Origin: Acuticoccus sediminis
GTDB taxonomy: Bacteria; Pseudomonadota; Alphaproteobacteria; Rhizobiales; Amorphaceae
Length of the DNA stretch: 64,000 nt
NCBI RefSeq assembly: GCF_003258595.1
Contig: NZ_QHHQ01000002.1
Location: forward strand, 868,001-932,000
Reading direction: 5' to 3'
In this document: in pieces, positions 41,380 through 53,550 of the stretch
How positions within the stretch are numbered: the stretch's first letter is position 1
How the letters are laid out: the number at the start of each line of letters is the position of its first letter
Notes under the pieces: model-generated
Database searches by the model: none
Seen by the model: only the letters and a program-made list of their open reading frames with translations
Told to the model about the DNA's origin: nothing
Made by a program: the position numbers and the translations under genes

Positions 41380-43428
41380 ATGGCGTATCACGTGGGGGTC
41401 GACATCGGCGGCTCCTTCACCGACTTCGCGGTGTTCGACGACACCACGCGCTCGCTTCATTCCCTCAAGGTCTTCTCCCGGCCGGACCAGCCGGGGGCGG
41501 AGGTGATGGAGGGCATCCGGCTGCTGGCCGAGCGGCAGGGGATCGACCCCGCCGAGATCGTCACGTTCACCCACGGCACCACCGTCGGCGTCAACACGGT
41601 GGTGCAGCGCAAGGGGCTGAAGCTCGCGCTGTTCGTGACCGAACACTTCCGTGACGTGCTGGAGATCGGCCGCCTCAAGACGGCCGACATGTACTCCCTC
41701 CTGGCCAAGCGGCCCGAACCGCTCATCCCGCGGGACATGGTCTTCGGCATCGCCGCGCGGCTGCTGGCCGACGGAACCGTCGACGAACCGCTGGACGAGG
41801 CCGGAGTGGAAGCCGCGGTCGCCGCCGCCCGGTCCGCCGGCGCGGAGGGCATCGTCATCGCGTTCCTGCACGCCTACCGCAACGGCGAACAGGAGGAGGC
41901 GGCCCGCGCCATCGTCTCGCGCTTGGCTCCGGACCTTCCGGTGTTCACCTCCTCGTCCACGTGGCCGATCATCCGGGAATACGAGCGGACGGTGACTGCG
42001 GTCATCGGCGGCTACGTGCAACCGCGCGTCGCCCATTACCTCGGCTCGCTCCAGGAGGCGCTGAAGGACCAGGGCGTTCCTGCCGAGGCCCTCATCACCA
42101 AGTCCAACGGCGGGGTGATGACGGCGGAGAAGGGCAAGACCGACTGCGTCCAGATGATCCTGTCGGGCACCGCCTCGGGCGTCACGGGCGCCTGCCACAT
42201 CGCCCGCCTCGCCAACGTGAAGCGGGCGATGACGCTCGACATCGGCGGCACGACCGCGGACGTCGCGCTGCTGGAGAATGCCGAGCCTTTCTACGGCGTC
42301 GGCGAGCGGATCGGCGACTATCAGATCTTCATCCCGACCGTGTCCGTCACCTCCATCGGCGACGGCGGCGGATCGCTGGCGTGGGTGGACCCGCTCGGCG
42401 TTCTCAAGGTGGGGCCGGAGAGCGCCGGCTCGACGCCCGGACCGGCCGCGTTCGGCCGCGGCGGGACGCGGGCCACCATCACCGACGCGTTCGTCGCCAA
42501 CGGCCTCGTCGGACACTCGGGCCTCGGCTACGACGCGGTGAGGGCCGACCGCGGCAAGGCGCGCGACGCCGTCGCCGACCTCGCCGGAAAAATCGGCAAG
42601 AACGTCGAGCAGACCGCCGAGGCGATCATCGACATCGCCGTCTCCGGGATGTTCACCGAGGTGAGCGGGCTGATGTCGCGCGCTGGCGCCGATCCGCGCG
42701 ACCACTCGATCATCGCATTCGGCGGGGCAGGGCCGATGCTGGCGGTCTTCCTCGCCCGCGAGCTCGGCATGCCGGAGGTGGTCGTGCCGCAGACGCCGGG
42801 TGTTCTCAGCGCCCTCGGCGGCCTCATCGCCGACCTCAAGAACGACTTCATCGAGACGCTCTATCTCGACGTGAAGCCGCAGAATGCCGAGGCGATCCGC
42901 GCCGGGTTCGTGCGGCTCGCCGCGAGCGCCGAGGACTGGCTGACCCGCGAGCAGGGTTTCACCGGGTCCCGCACGCTGATCTATTCGGCGGAGATGCGCT
43001 ACCAGGGGCAATCGTTCGAGCTCGACTCGCCGTTCGACCCCGCCGTCCTCGAGACCGGCGATACCGACGTGCTCGCCGAGGCGTTCCACACGGCCCACGA
43101 GGCGCTCTACGGTCACGCCAACCGCGCCGCGCCGGTGCAGCTCATCACCGCCCGCGTCGTCGTCCGGGGGGAGACCGACAAGCCGGACTTCCCGGCGGCC
43201 GAGCTTCGGCCGGTCCGCGCCGAACCGGAGACGATGGTCCCGGTCTGGCTCGACGGCGCCACGGTCGACGCCGCGATCCACCGGCGGGCCGCCCTGTCGC
43301 CCGGGGCGAGCTTCGACGGTCCCGCCGTCGTGCTGCAGGACGACTGCACGACGGTCGTACCCGCCGGCTTCACGGTGGCGGTCGACGCCTACCACAACCT
43401 GCGCATCACCCGTGGAGCGGCCGCATGA
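41380..43428 (+). CDS. Hydantoinase A/oxoprolinase family protein (pair 3)
   Basis: 682 residues from the ATG at 41380 (MAYHVGVDIGGSFTD); a TTG at 41368 is open but precedes the GGAG ribosome binding site at 41370-41373. Motifs are VDIGGSFTDFAVF, THGTTVGVNTVVQRKG, MTLDIGGTTADVALL and IAFGGAGPMLAVFLA. It is very similar in layout and sequence to hyuA at 27104 and less so to the one at 34707. It lies downstream of TRAP system 3 on the same strand and overlaps hyuB by four bases, so transport and ring opening are co-expressed. Confidence 0.94.
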   Translation: MAYHVGVDIGGSFTDFAVFDDTTRSLHSLKVFSRPDQPGAEVMEGIRLLAERQGIDPAEIVTFTHGTTVGVNTVVQRKGLKLALFVTEHFRDVLEIGRLKTADMYSLLAKRPEPLIPRDMVFGIAARLLADGTVDEPLDEAGVEAAVAAARSAGAEGIVIAFLHAYRNGEQEEAARAIVSRLAPDLPVFTSSSTWPIIREYERTVTAVIGGYVQPRVAHYLGSLQEALKDQGVPAEALITKSNGGVMTAEKGKTDCVQMILSGTASGVTGACHIARLANVKRAMTLDIGGTTADVALLENAEPFYGVGERIGDYQIFIPTVSVTSIGDGGGSLAWVDPLGVLKVGPESAGSTPGPAAFGRGGTRATITDAFVANGLVGHSGLGYDAVRADRGKARDAVADLAGKIGKNVEQTAEAIIDIAVSGMFTEVSGLMSRAGADPRDHSIIAFGGAGPMLAVFLARELGMPEVVVPQTPGVLSALGGLIADLKNDFIETLYLDVKPQNAEAIRAGFVRLAASAEDWLTREQGFTGSRTLIYSAEMRYQGQSFELDSPFDPAVLETGDTDVLAEAFHTAHEALYGHANRAAPVQLITARVVVRGETDKPDFPAAELRPVRAEPETMVPVWLDGATVDAAIHRRAALSPGASFDGPAVVLQDDCTTVVPAGFTVAVDAYHNLRITRGAAA

Positions 43429-45452
43429 GGATCGACACCGCAACGCTGCAGGTGCTGGCCAACCATTGCGCCGCCGCCGCGGAGGCGATGGGCTACACGC
43501 TCATGCGCACCGCCTACTCGACCTTCGTCAAGGAGACGGAGGACTTCTCCTGCCAGGTCATGACGCTCGCCGGAGAGACGGTCGCCTCTCCCATGTCGAT
43601 GGGGGCGACCTGGTATACGGGCCTCGACTACGGCCCCGTCATCGAGCGGTTCGACGACTACCGTCCCGGTGACGTCTACTGCACCAACGATCCCTATTCC
43701 GGCTTCGTCGCCACCCATCCGCCGGACCTACACATGTGGATGCCGGTGTTCCATGGCGGCGAGCTGGTCTGCTTCGTCGGCAACCACATCCACAACACCG
43801 ACATCGGTGGCGCGGTCCCGGCGTCGCTGTCGCGCACACTGACGGAGGTCCATCAGGAAGGGATCCGCATCCCGCCGATGCGCCTGATGCGGGACGGCGT
43901 GCTCAACACCGACGTCCTCGACGTCATGAACCTCAACGTTCGCGTGCCCGAGCAGAACATCGGCGACTTCAACGCCCAGCTCTCGTGCGTGATCACCGGC
44001 GAGCGCAAAGTGCGGGCCATCATCGAGCGGTTCGGCCTCGAGACCTTCCGCGACGGGCTGCACGACCTCCTCGACTATGCCGAGGCGCAGGCGCGGGCTG
44101 TCATCGCCTCGATCCCCGATGGCGACTACACCTTCGCGGACTATGCCGACGAGGACGCTGCGGGCGGCTATCCGGCACGCATCTGCGTCACGGCGCGGAT
44201 CCGCGGCGACGAGGTCACGCTCGACTTCACCGGCACCGACCCGCAGCTCGCGTCGTCGCTGAACATGCCGACGGGCGGGCGCCAGCGGCATTCGCTCATC
44301 ACGGTCGGGCTGATCTACGTCCTGAAGGCGCTCGATCCGACGATCACGCTCAATTCCGGTTCCGTGCGGAACCTGACCAGCGTGCTGCCGGAGGGAACGG
44401 TCGTGAACTGCACCTTCCCTGCGGCGGTGGGAATGCGTTCGCTGCTCTCCAACGTGACGCAGACGGTGATCATCGGTGCCTTCGGCCGGGCCCTGCCGGA
44501 CCGGCTGCCGGCCTCGCCCGGCAGCGGCCTCAGCCTCCTCAATGTCCGTACGGCGACACGGGAGGGTCGCACGGTGATGGCCTCGATCGGACCCGTCGGC
44601 GGCGGCGCGGGCGGCGGTCCCTACGCCGACGGCGCGGAGGGCAGCGGCGCCAACATGAGCTTCCTGAAGAACACGCCGGTCGAGATCAACGAGGCCGAGG
44701 TGCCGGTGCGCATCCGCAAGTACGGACTGGTGCCCGACAGTGGCGGCGCCGGTCGCTGGCGCGGCGGCTCGGCGCTGATGATGGAGTTCCAGACCTTCAG
44801 CCCCGGCGCGATGGTCACCGCCCGAAACCGGGACCGCAGCCTGATGAGCGCGTGGGGCACGGCCGGCGGCCGTGCCGGTGCCCCGTCCCGGTTCGTGCGC
44901 AATCCCGGACAGCCGGATGCCGAGGAGCTCGGCAACACCGATATCGTGCACCTCGAACCCGGCGATATCCTGCTGCTCGAAGGCCCCGGCGCCGGCGGCT
45001 ACGGCCCGCCGCACGAGCGGCCGGTCGAGAGTGTCCTCGCGGATGTCCGCCGCGGTTTCATCAGCCCCGGCAGCGCGCGTGCGGACTACGGCGTCGCCGT
45101 CGATCCGGCGCGGCCCGACGGGCACGACACCGCGGAGACGGCGCGTCTGCGCGCCGGTCTCGCGCAGACGGCATCGACCGGGCACTTCGGCCACGGAGAG
45201 GGCCGGCTGGCGTTCGAGAGGGTATGGACCGAGGCGCGCTACGCGGCCCTGACCACGCTCCTAGCCGCCGTGCCGATCACGTGGCGCTATTTCGTCAAGC
45301 ACCGCATCTTCAAGGCACTCGGGAGCGACGAGGCCGGGCCCGACGGCGGCGCGCACGACGTGGTCGCCGCCTACGAGGCGCTTGCCACCCGCTTCGCCGA
45401 TCTCCCGCCGGTTCCGGCCGCCCTTCACCCCGTCCACGCCGCCGCAAAGTAA
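43425..45452 (+). CDS. Hydantoinase B/oxoprolinase family protein (pair 3)
   Basis: 675 residues from the ATG at 43425 (MRIDTATLQVLANH). An open frame continues much further upstream on the same strand but is the out-of-frame shadow of hyuA. Family motifs are FVKETEDFSC, CTNDPYSGFVATHPPDLHMW, GNHIHNTDIGGAVPASLSRTLTEVHQEG, the DFTGTDPQLASSLN segment and GPGAGGYG. It has the extra C-terminal 100 residues (including ITWRYFVKHRIFKAL) shared with the pair 1 HyuB (VEWRFWVKHRIFEAL). That tail is absent from pair 2, so pairs 1 and 3 form a separate subfamily. The DAO-type oxidase follows six bases later. Confidence 0.93.
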   Translation: MRIDTATLQVLANHCAAAAEAMGYTLMRTAYSTFVKETEDFSCQVMTLAGETVASPMSMGATWYTGLDYGPVIERFDDYRPGDVYCTNDPYSGFVATHPPDLHMWMPVFHGGELVCFVGNHIHNTDIGGAVPASLSRTLTEVHQEGIRIPPMRLMRDGVLNTDVLDVMNLNVRVPEQNIGDFNAQLSCVITGERKVRAIIERFGLETFRDGLHDLLDYAEAQARAVIASIPDGDYTFADYADEDAAGGYPARICVTARIRGDEVTLDFTGTDPQLASSLNMPTGGRQRHSLITVGLIYVLKALDPTITLNSGSVRNLTSVLPEGTVVNCTFPAAVGMRSLLSNVTQTVIIGAFGRALPDRLPASPGSGLSLLNVRTATREGRTVMASIGPVGGGAGGGPYADGAEGSGANMSFLKNTPVEINEAEVPVRIRKYGLVPDSGGAGRWRGGSALMMEFQTFSPGAMVTARNRDRSLMSAWGTAGGRAGAPSRFVRNPGQPDAEELGNTDIVHLEPGDILLLEGPGAGGYGPPHERPVESVLADVRRGFISPGSARADYGVAVDPARPDGHDTAETARLRAGLAQTASTGHFGHGEGRLAFERVWTEARYAALTTLLAAVPITWRYFVKHRIFKALGSDEAGPDGGAHDVVAAYEALATRFADLPPVPAALHPVHAAAK

Positions 45453-45458
45453 CGTCCG

Positions 45459-46784
45459 ATGCGCCATCGCCTTGACCGGATCGAGACCGATCCCACACCG
45501 CCCGCCGAGACCGACGTCGTGGTCATCGGCGGAGGCATCGCCGGTGCCTCGACGGCCTATCATCTGGCGCGCCGGGGCGTTGCCGTCACGCTGGTGGAGA
45601 AGGGGTTCGTCGGCGCCGAGCAGTCGAGCCGCAACTGGGGCTGGTGTCGCCAGCAGGGCCGCGACGTCGCCGAACTGCCGCTCATGCGCGAGTCGATCCG
45701 TCTGTGGGACGGGATGGCCGAGGCGGTAGGTGGCGACGTCGGCTTCCGGCGGACCGGCGTCGCGTTCGTCACCGACAGTGCGTCGGAGCTCGAAGGCTGG
45801 AAGACGTGGGCGGACGCCGCGCGCGAGCATCAGGTCCACACCCGCGTCCTGACGGCGGGCGAGGCGGTCGAGCGGATGCCGGGAACCGGAGCGCGCCTCG
45901 TCGGCGGCATCGAGACGCCGAGCGACGGCCGCGCCGACCCCGCGAAAGCGGCACCGGCCGTCGCGGCCGCGGCGCGGCGGCACGGTGCCGTCGTCGTCGA
46001 GGGCTGCGCGGCGCGCGAGCTCGAGACGACCGGGGGCCGTGTCTCCGGCGTGGTGACGGAGAAGGGGACGATCCGCGCGCCGAGGGTCGTGTGCGCCGGC
46101 GGCGCGTGGGCGGGACTCTTCTGCCGTCACCACGGGATCCGCCTGCCGCAGGCGGTGGTGCACGGCTCCGTCCTCGAAACGACACCGGTGCCGGAGGTGT
46201 TCTCGACGGCCGTCTCCGGTCCCGGGTTTTCGGCGCGCCGCAACGATTATGGCGGGTACACGGTGGCGATGGCGGGGCGGGGAACGGTCCACGTCACGCC
46301 GACGATGCTGCGCAACGCGGTGACCTTCATTCCGCTCTTCCTGCAGCGGCGGAAGGGGCTGAAGCTGCGCCTCGGCCGTTCCTTCTTCGCGGACCTCTCC
46401 GCCGCGCAGTGGGGGCCGGAGGGGCCGACGCCGTTCGAGGCGACCCGGGTCCTGGACCCAGAGCCGGACGAGGAGCTGCTGGCACGGGCGCTCGCCGGCC
46501 TCGTCGACAACGTGCCGGAGCTGGCCGGTGCGAAGATCGCGCGGTCATGGGGCGGCGCGATCGAATCGACGCCGGACCTGCTCCCGGTCATCTCGGAAAT
46601 TCCGGCCTGGCCGGGATTTTTCCTGTCGACAGGCTACAGCGGCCACGGGTTCGGCATCGGGCCCGCCGCCGGCCGGCTGACCGCGGACGTCGTCATGGAC
46701 GATACGCCGCTCGTCGATCCCGCACCGTTCCGCTACGAGCGGCTGCTGAAGCGCGGACCCATCCACCCGGGCGGCGAGTTCTAG
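45459..46784 (+). CDS. DAO-family FAD-dependent oxidoreductase
   Basis: 441 residues, starting six bases after hyuB. VVVIGGGIAGASTAYHLARRG (20-40) binds FAD, and NWGWCRQQGRDVAELPL (60-76) is the block typical of a sarcosine/D-amino-acid-dehydrogenase-like branch. C-terminal STGYSGHGFGIGPAAGRL completes the flavin site. Position at the end of the TRAP3-hyuA-hyuB operon suggests that it oxidises the N-substituted amino acid released by ring opening, as sarcosine oxidase does after N-methylhydantoin cleavage in creatinine degradation. The exact amine is unknown. Confidence 0.9.
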   Translation: MRHRLDRIETDPTPPAETDVVVIGGGIAGASTAYHLARRGVAVTLVEKGFVGAEQSSRNWGWCRQQGRDVAELPLMRESIRLWDGMAEAVGGDVGFRRTGVAFVTDSASELEGWKTWADAAREHQVHTRVLTAGEAVERMPGTGARLVGGIETPSDGRADPAKAAPAVAAAARRHGAVVVEGCAARELETTGGRVSGVVTEKGTIRAPRVVCAGGAWAGLFCRHHGIRLPQAVVHGSVLETTPVPEVFSTAVSGPGFSARRNDYGGYTVAMAGRGTVHVTPTMLRNAVTFIPLFLQRRKGLKLRLGRSFFADLSAAQWGPEGPTPFEATRVLDPEPDEELLARALAGLVDNVPELAGAKIARSWGGAIESTPDLLPVISEIPAWPGFFLSTGYSGHGFGIGPAAGRLTADVVMDDTPLVDPAPFRYERLLKRGPIHPGGEF

Positions 46785-46821
46785 CGCGGCGCACCCGAAC
46801 GGGCATGTGCCGGGGCGGCCG

Positions 46822-48174
46822 TCATGACGGTTCGGCCGCCATCAGCTCGTGCATCGCGGCGTGGAAGCGCGCGGTGATGGCCGCGCGGTGGATGTGCCGC
46901 CCTTCGGCGACGACCTTTCGGCCTCCGCTCCAGACCGCGTCGACCGTGATTCCATCGGTGAACACGAAATGATCGAGCGCCTTGTCCGCCGGGAGCCAGG
47001 GGACCGCGTCGAGGTCGAGCGCGACGATGTCGGCCCGCTCGCCCGGCGCGAGCCCGGCTGAGCTTCCGATCGCGGCGGCGCCCCCGCGCAGCGCCTCTTC
47101 GAAGAGGTGTTGGCCGGTCGATCCGCCCGCCGGCGCGAGCACGTTGCGGGCGCGATGCGCCAGGCGCTGGGAATATTCGAGCGTGCGCAGCTCCCGCTTC
47201 AGCGAGATGTCGACGTTGGAGTCGGACCCGACGCCGAAGCGACCACCCCCCTCGAGGAACGGAACCGCCGGGAAGATCCCGTCGCCGAGGTTCGATTCGG
47301 TGATCGGGCACAGGCCGGCGACGACCCCGCGCTCCGCCATGGCGCCGACCTCGTCCCCGGTCATGTGCGTGGCGTGGATGAAGCACCAGCGCTCGTCCGC
47401 GGAGGTGTTGGCGAGGAGCCATTCCACCGGCCGCGCGCCCGTCGCCGCCACGCACCCCTCGACCTCGCCCACCTGTTCGGCGGCGTGGATGTGGATCGGC
47501 CCGTCCGTCAGCGCGGCGACGGCGGCGAGCTCGTCCGCGGTCACGGCGCGCAGGCTGTGCGGCGCGACGCCGACGATCCCGCCCGGCAAGGCGGCCGCGA
47601 TGTCGCCGCAGCGCTCGACGAGGCGGGCGAAGTCGTCCAGCCCGTGGATGAACCGCCGCTGGCCGGGAAGGGGCGGGAGGCCGCCGAAATCGGCGTGGGC
47701 GTAGAACACCGGCAGGAGCGTGAGACCGATGCCGGCCGTGTCGCTGGCGGCGGCGATCCGCTCGGCCATCTCGGCCGGATCGGCGTAGGGCGAACCGTCC
47801 CGGTCGTGGTGGAGGTAGTGGAATTCCCCGACCCGGGCGAACCCGGCCTCCAGCATCTCCATGTAGAGCTGGGCGGCGACGGCCTCGACGTGGCCGGGAT
47901 CCATGTTGAGCCCGATCCGGTACATTTCCCGGCGCCAGCTCCAGAAATTGTCGGCCGTGGGGCCGCGCAGCTCGGTCAGGCCCGCCATCGCCCGCTGGAA
48001 CGCGTGGCTGTGGACGTTGCCCATCGCGGGGATCACCATCCCATGGCGCTCGTCGCCCGCTTCCGCGGCGGCGCCGGTCCGGATGTCCTCGACGGTCTCT
48101 CCGGATACGGTGATCCGCACGTCGCGCTCCAGTCCGGAGGGCAGCAGGGCGTGAGCGGCGTGGATGACGGTCAT
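46822..48174 (-). CDS. hutF: Formimidoylglutamate deiminase HutF
   Basis: 450 residues of the amidohydrolase superfamily. Metal ligands are seen in [12 protein letters not shown] (near residues 52-63), in PIHIHAAEQ and in HATHMT. The family-specific [21 protein letters not shown] supports HutF. It converts N-formimino-L-glutamate to N-formyl-L-glutamate plus ammonia, the first half of the two-step route completed by HutG. It is divergent from hutI with a 100-base intergenic region that carries a HutC-like operator. It is convergent with the DAO gene at 46784. Confidence 0.95.
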   Translation of the reverse strand: MTVIHAAHALLPSGLERDVRITVSGETVEDIRTGAAAEAGDERHGMVIPAMGNVHSHAFQRAMAGLTELRGPTADNFWSWRREMYRIGLNMDPGHVEAVAAQLYMEMLEAGFARVGEFHYLHHDRDGSPYADPAEMAERIAAASDTAGIGLTLLPVFYAHADFGGLPPLPGQRRFIHGLDDFARLVERCGDIAAALPGGIVGVAPHSLRAVTADELAAVAALTDGPIHIHAAEQVGEVEGCVAATGARPVEWLLANTSADERWCFIHATHMTGDEVGAMAERGVVAGLCPITESNLGDGIFPAVPFLEGGGRFGVGSDSNVDISLKRELRTLEYSQRLAHRARNVLAPAGGSTGQHLFEEALRGGAAAIGSSAGLAPGERADIVALDLDAVPWLPADKALDHFVFTDGITVDAVWSGGRKVVAEGRHIHRAAITARFHAAMHELMAAEPS

Positions 48175-48234
48175 CGTGAGCCTTCCGGGGCGATGTGGAC
48201 GAAATCGGTGAGGAGACCGGTTGCTCTCCCGCCC

Positions 48235-48253
48235 AATAAGTATATACATAATG
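48235..48253. promoter_or_regulatory. HutC-like operator in hutF/hutI promoter
   Basis: AATAAGTATATACATAATG; on minus it contains TTATGTATATAC. It fits the TGTA-N2-TACA pattern described for HutC with one mismatch and lies 22 bases before the hutI start. It is an AT-rich island in GC-rich surroundings. Confidence 0.7.
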
Positions 48254-48274
48254 ACGCAGCGAGAGGCAACCTGA

Positions 48275-49513
48275 ATGGCGAACGGCGATCGGATCTGGCG
48301 CAACGCACGCCTTGCGACACTGGACCCCGGGCGGGACGGTCTGGGGGAGATCGGGGACGGCGCTCTCGCCGTGCGGGACGGGACGATCCTGTTCGCAGGA
48401 CCCCGGGCCGACCTTCCGGGCGAGCTTGCCGGCGGCGCCGACGTCGTCGACTGCGGGGGCCGCTGGATCACGCCCGGCCTCGTCGACTGCCACACCCACC
48501 TCGTCCACGCCGGCAACCGGGCGAAGGAGTTCCAGATGCGCCTCGCCGGTGCGTCGTACGAGGAGATTGCACGCGCGGGCGGGGGCATCGTCTCGACGGT
48601 GGCGAGCGTCCGGGCCGCCAGCGAGGACGACCTCGTGCGCGAGAGCCTGCCGCGCCTCGAGGCGCTGATGGGCGAGGGCGTGACGACGGTGGAGGTGAAG
48701 TCCGGCTACGGCCTCACCGTCGAGGACGAGGTGAAGATGCTGCGGGCGGCGCGCCGCCTCGGCGAACGTGGCGTCACGGTGATGACGTCCTATCTCGGCG
48801 CCCACGCCGTCCCGGCCGACTATCGCGGCCGCAACGACGCGTTCATCGACGAGGTGGTGATCCTGGGCCTCGAGGCCGCGCACGCGGATGGCATCGTCGA
48901 CGCGGTGGACGGGTTCTGCGAGGGGATCGCGTTCTCGCCCGAAGAGATCGCGCGGGTGTTCGACGCCGCCGCCCGCCTCGGCCTTCCCGTCAGGCTGCAT
49001 GCGGACCAGCTGTCCGACCTCGCCGGAGGGGCGCTCGCGGCGCGGTACGGCGCGCTGTCGGCCGACCACCTCGAATATCTCAGCGACGACGGGGCCGCCG
49101 CCATGGCAAGGGCCGGCACCGTCGCCGTGCTGCTGCCGGGCGCCTATTACTTCCTGCGCGAGACGCGCAAGCCGCCCGTTGCGGCCCTGCGCGAACACGG
49201 CACGCGGATCGCCATCGCGACGGACAACAATCCCGGCACCTCGCCGCTGACGTCGCCTCTCCTCACCATGAACATGGCTGCGACGCTGTTCGGCCTCACG
49301 GTCGAGGAGTGCATCGCCGGCATCACCCGCGAGGCGGCGCGTGCGCTCGGCCGGCTCGACCGGATCGGCACGCTGGAGCCCGGCAAGGCCGCGGACTTCT
49401 GCCTTTGGGACATCGCCGAGCCCGCCGAGCTCGTCTACCGCATCGGCTTCAACCCGCTGCACGCCCGCGTCTACCGGGGGCATGCCGATGCCGCAGGGAA
49501 AGGGCGCCCATGA
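48275..49513 (+). CDS. hutI: Imidazolonepropionase HutI
   Basis: 412 residues with a GAGAGG ribosome binding site at 48261-48266. It is an amidohydrolase-fold enzyme. [19 protein letters not shown] (68-86) supplies the metal histidines and substrate residues, followed by [15 protein letters not shown]. Later [27 protein letters not shown] and the family end are intact. It opens the imidazolone ring to give formiminoglutamate. It is the first gene of hutI-hutH-hutG-hutU, overlapping hutH by four bases. The HutC-like site lies directly upstream. Confidence 0.96.
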   Translation: MANGDRIWRNARLATLDPGRDGLGEIGDGALAVRDGTILFAGPRADLPGELAGGADVVDCGGRWITPGLVDCHTHLVHAGNRAKEFQMRLAGASYEEIARAGGGIVSTVASVRAASEDDLVRESLPRLEALMGEGVTTVEVKSGYGLTVEDEVKMLRAARRLGERGVTVMTSYLGAHAVPADYRGRNDAFIDEVVILGLEAAHADGIVDAVDGFCEGIAFSPEEIARVFDAAARLGLPVRLHADQLSDLAGGALAARYGALSADHLEYLSDDGAAAMARAGTVAVLLPGAYYFLRETRKPPVAALREHGTRIAIATDNNPGTSPLTSPLLTMNMAATLFGLTVEECIAGITREAARALGRLDRIGTLEPGKAADFCLWDIAEPAELVYRIGFNPLHARVYRGHADAAGKGRP

Positions 49514-51048
49514 CACTCATCCTCCGGCCCGGACGGGTCACCCTCGCCGAGCTCGCCACCATCTACTGGGACAAGGTGCCCGCGCGCCTCGACCGCCAGT
49601 TCGACGAGGGGATCGAGAGAGCGGCCGCGCGGATCGCCGCCATCGCCGCCGGCAACGCGCCCGTCTACGGGGTGAACACCGGCTTCGGCAAGCTCGCCTC
49701 GATCACCATCGACGCCGCCGACACCGCGACCCTGCAGCGCAACCTCATCCTCTCCCACTGCTGCGGCGTCGGCGCGCCGCTCGGCGAGGAGATCGTGCGC
49801 CTCGTCATGGCGCTGAAGCTCATCTCGCTGGGCCGCGGCGCGTCGGGTGTGCGGCTGGCGCTCGTGCGGCTGATCGAGGACATGCTGGAGCGCGGCGTCA
49901 CGCCGATGATCCCCGAGAAGGGCTCGGTCGGCGCGTCGGGCGACCTCGCCCCGCTCGCCCACCTCGCAGCGGTGATGATGGGCGAGGGCGAGGCCTTCCT
50001 CGAGGGGGAGCGTCTCCCCGGCCGCACCGCGCTGGAGCGCGCGGGCCTCGCGCCGGTCGTCCTCGCCGCCAAGGAGGGGCTGGCCCTCATCAACGGGACA
50101 CAGACGTCCACGGCGCTCGCGCTCGCGGGCCTGTTCCGTGCGCACCGGGCGGCGCAGTCGGCGCTCGTCACCGGCGCGATGTCGACCGACGCCGCGATGG
50201 GCTCGTCCGCCCCGTTCGTGGCCGACATCCACCTCCTGCGCGGCCATCAGGGGCAGATCGACGCTGCCGCGGCGCTGCGCGGGCTGCTCGCGGGGTCCGA
50301 GATCCGCCAGAGCCATATCGAGGGGGACGAGCGGGTCCAGGATCCCTACTGCATCCGCTGCCAGCCGCAGGTGGACGGGGCGTGCCTCGACATCCTGCGC
50401 AGCACCGCCCGCACGCTCGAGATCGAGGCGAACGCCGTCACCGACAACCCGCTCGTCCTCTCCGACGACAGCGTGGTCTCGGGCGGGAACTTCCATGCCG
50501 AGCCGGTCGCCTTCGCGGCCGACCAGATCGCCCTCGCGGTCTGCGAGATCGGCGCCATCTCGCAGCGGCGCATCGCCCTTCTCGTCGACCCGGCGCTCTC
50601 GTACGGCCTGCCCGCGTTCCTCGCGCGGAACGCGGGGCTCAACTCCGGGCTCATGATCGCCGAGGTCACGTCCGCGGCGTTGATGAGCGAGAACAAGCAG
50701 ATGGCGCACCCCGCCTCGGTCGATTCCACACCGACCTCCGCCAACCAGGAGGACCACGTATCGATGGCCTGCCATGGCGCCCGTCGCCTCCTCGCGATGA
50801 CGGAGAACCTCTTCGCGATCATCGGCATCGAGGCGCTGACGGCGGCGCGCGGGGTCGAGTTCCGCGCACCGCTCGAGACCAGCCCGGCGCTGCAGGGCGC
50901 CATCGCGGCGCTGCGCGGCGTGGTCCCGACGCTGGACGACGACCGCTACATGGCGCCCGACCTTGCCGCCGCCGCCGCGATGGTCGCCGACGGCCGCCTG
51001 GCAGGCAGCGTACCGGCGGAATGCCGCGTAGGACTGGAGAGCAGATGA
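49510..51048 (+). CDS. hutH: Histidine ammonia-lyase HutH
   Basis: 512 residues, ATG overlapping the hutI stop. The MIO-forming Ala-Ser-Gly is at 142-144 in [14 protein letters not shown]; Tyr53 in YGVNTGFG is the catalytic tyrosine. It deaminates L-histidine to urocanate in the cytoplasm. [14 protein letters not shown] and the C-terminal helices are intact, and the length matches the family (about 510). The next gene, hutG, starts inside its stop (ATGA at 51045-51048). Confidence 0.97.
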   Translation: MTLILRPGRVTLAELATIYWDKVPARLDRQFDEGIERAAARIAAIAAGNAPVYGVNTGFGKLASITIDAADTATLQRNLILSHCCGVGAPLGEEIVRLVMALKLISLGRGASGVRLALVRLIEDMLERGVTPMIPEKGSVGASGDLAPLAHLAAVMMGEGEAFLEGERLPGRTALERAGLAPVVLAAKEGLALINGTQTSTALALAGLFRAHRAAQSALVTGAMSTDAAMGSSAPFVADIHLLRGHQGQIDAAAALRGLLAGSEIRQSHIEGDERVQDPYCIRCQPQVDGACLDILRSTARTLEIEANAVTDNPLVLSDDSVVSGGNFHAEPVAFAADQIALAVCEIGAISQRRIALLVDPALSYGLPAFLARNAGLNSGLMIAEVTSAALMSENKQMAHPASVDSTPTSANQEDHVSMACHGARRLLAMTENLFAIIGIEALTAARGVEFRAPLETSPALQGAIAALRGVVPTLDDDRYMAPDLAAAAAMVADGRLAGSVPAECRVGLESR

Positions 51049-51855
51049 GCGTGTTCGACGTTGCCGAGGGGACCTCGCCGGTCATCCTCGCCTTCCCCCA
51101 CACCGGCACCGACGTCCCGGACGAGATCGCCGCGCGGCTGAACGACAACGGCCGCCTTCTCGCCGACACCGACTGGCACGTCGACCGCCTCTATGCCGGG
51201 CTCCTTGCGGACGCCACGACGGTGCGCGCCACGTTCCACCGCTACGTGATCGACGCCAACCGCGATCCGAGCGGGGCGAGCCTCTATCCCGGCCAGAACA
51301 CGACCGGCCTCATCCCGGTGACGGACTTCGACGGGGCACCGATCTGGAAGGCCGGCGAGGAGCCGGGGGACAGCGACATCGCGCTGCGCCGCGCGGCGTA
51401 TCACGAGCCCTACCACGCCGCGCTCGCGGCACAGATCGAGCGGGTGAAGGCTCGTCACGGTGTCGTGGTGCTCTACGATTGCCACTCGATCCGCTCCCTC
51501 GTTCCGTACCTTTTCGAGGGGACGTTGCCGGACCTCAACATCGGCACGGCGCACGGAACGACGTGCGACCCGCAGGTGGAGGCCGCCGTCGTGGCGGTGG
51601 CCGAGGCGGCGACGGACTTCACGCACGTCCTCAACGGCCGCTTCGTCGGCGGCTGGACGACGCGCCACTACGGCCGGCCGGACGAGAACGTCCACGCGGT
51701 GCAGATGGAGCTGAGCCAGATCAGCCACCTCGCCACCGAAGCGCCGCCGTTCGAGTACGACGCCGCCAAGGCGGAGCGTCTGCGAATGACCCTCAAGTCC
51801 ATTCTGGAGCGGCTGGAACAGGTCGCCTTCCGCCTGCAATCGAGAGAGAACGCCG

Positions 51856-51863
<8 letters not shown>
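51045..51863 (+). CDS. hutG: N-formylglutamate amidohydrolase HutG
   Basis: 272 residues, overlapping hutH by four bases and hutU by eight. The family features are FPHTGTDVP near the N-terminus, [33 protein letters not shown] (metal-binding Asp-x-His), and [14 protein letters not shown]. It hydrolyses N-formylglutamate to formate and glutamate, completing the HutF-HutG branch that avoids the folate-dependent or one-step arginase-type HutG. HutF and this gene together explain the final steps. Confidence 0.95.
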
Positions 51864-53529
<1,666 letters not shown>

Positions 53530-53530
53530 C

Positions 53531-53548
53531 GGGCGGTCGGGACCGTCC
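53531..53548. terminator. Hairpin between convergent hutU and D-2-hydroxyacid dehydrogenase genes
   Basis: GGGCGGT (53531-53537) pairs with ACCGTCC (53542-53548), with one G-U pair and a four-base loop, in the 21-base space between the two stops. It is a plausible bidirectional terminator. Confidence 0.35.
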
Positions 53549-53550
53549 GG

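Noticed and set aside
41961-43424. Long plus-strand open frame upstream of and in frame with hyuB pair 3
   Set aside because: The part before 43425 is arginine-rich low-complexity translation overlapping hyuA in another frame, a GC-rich shadow. The HyuB family start and the ATGA overlap fix the real start at 43425.
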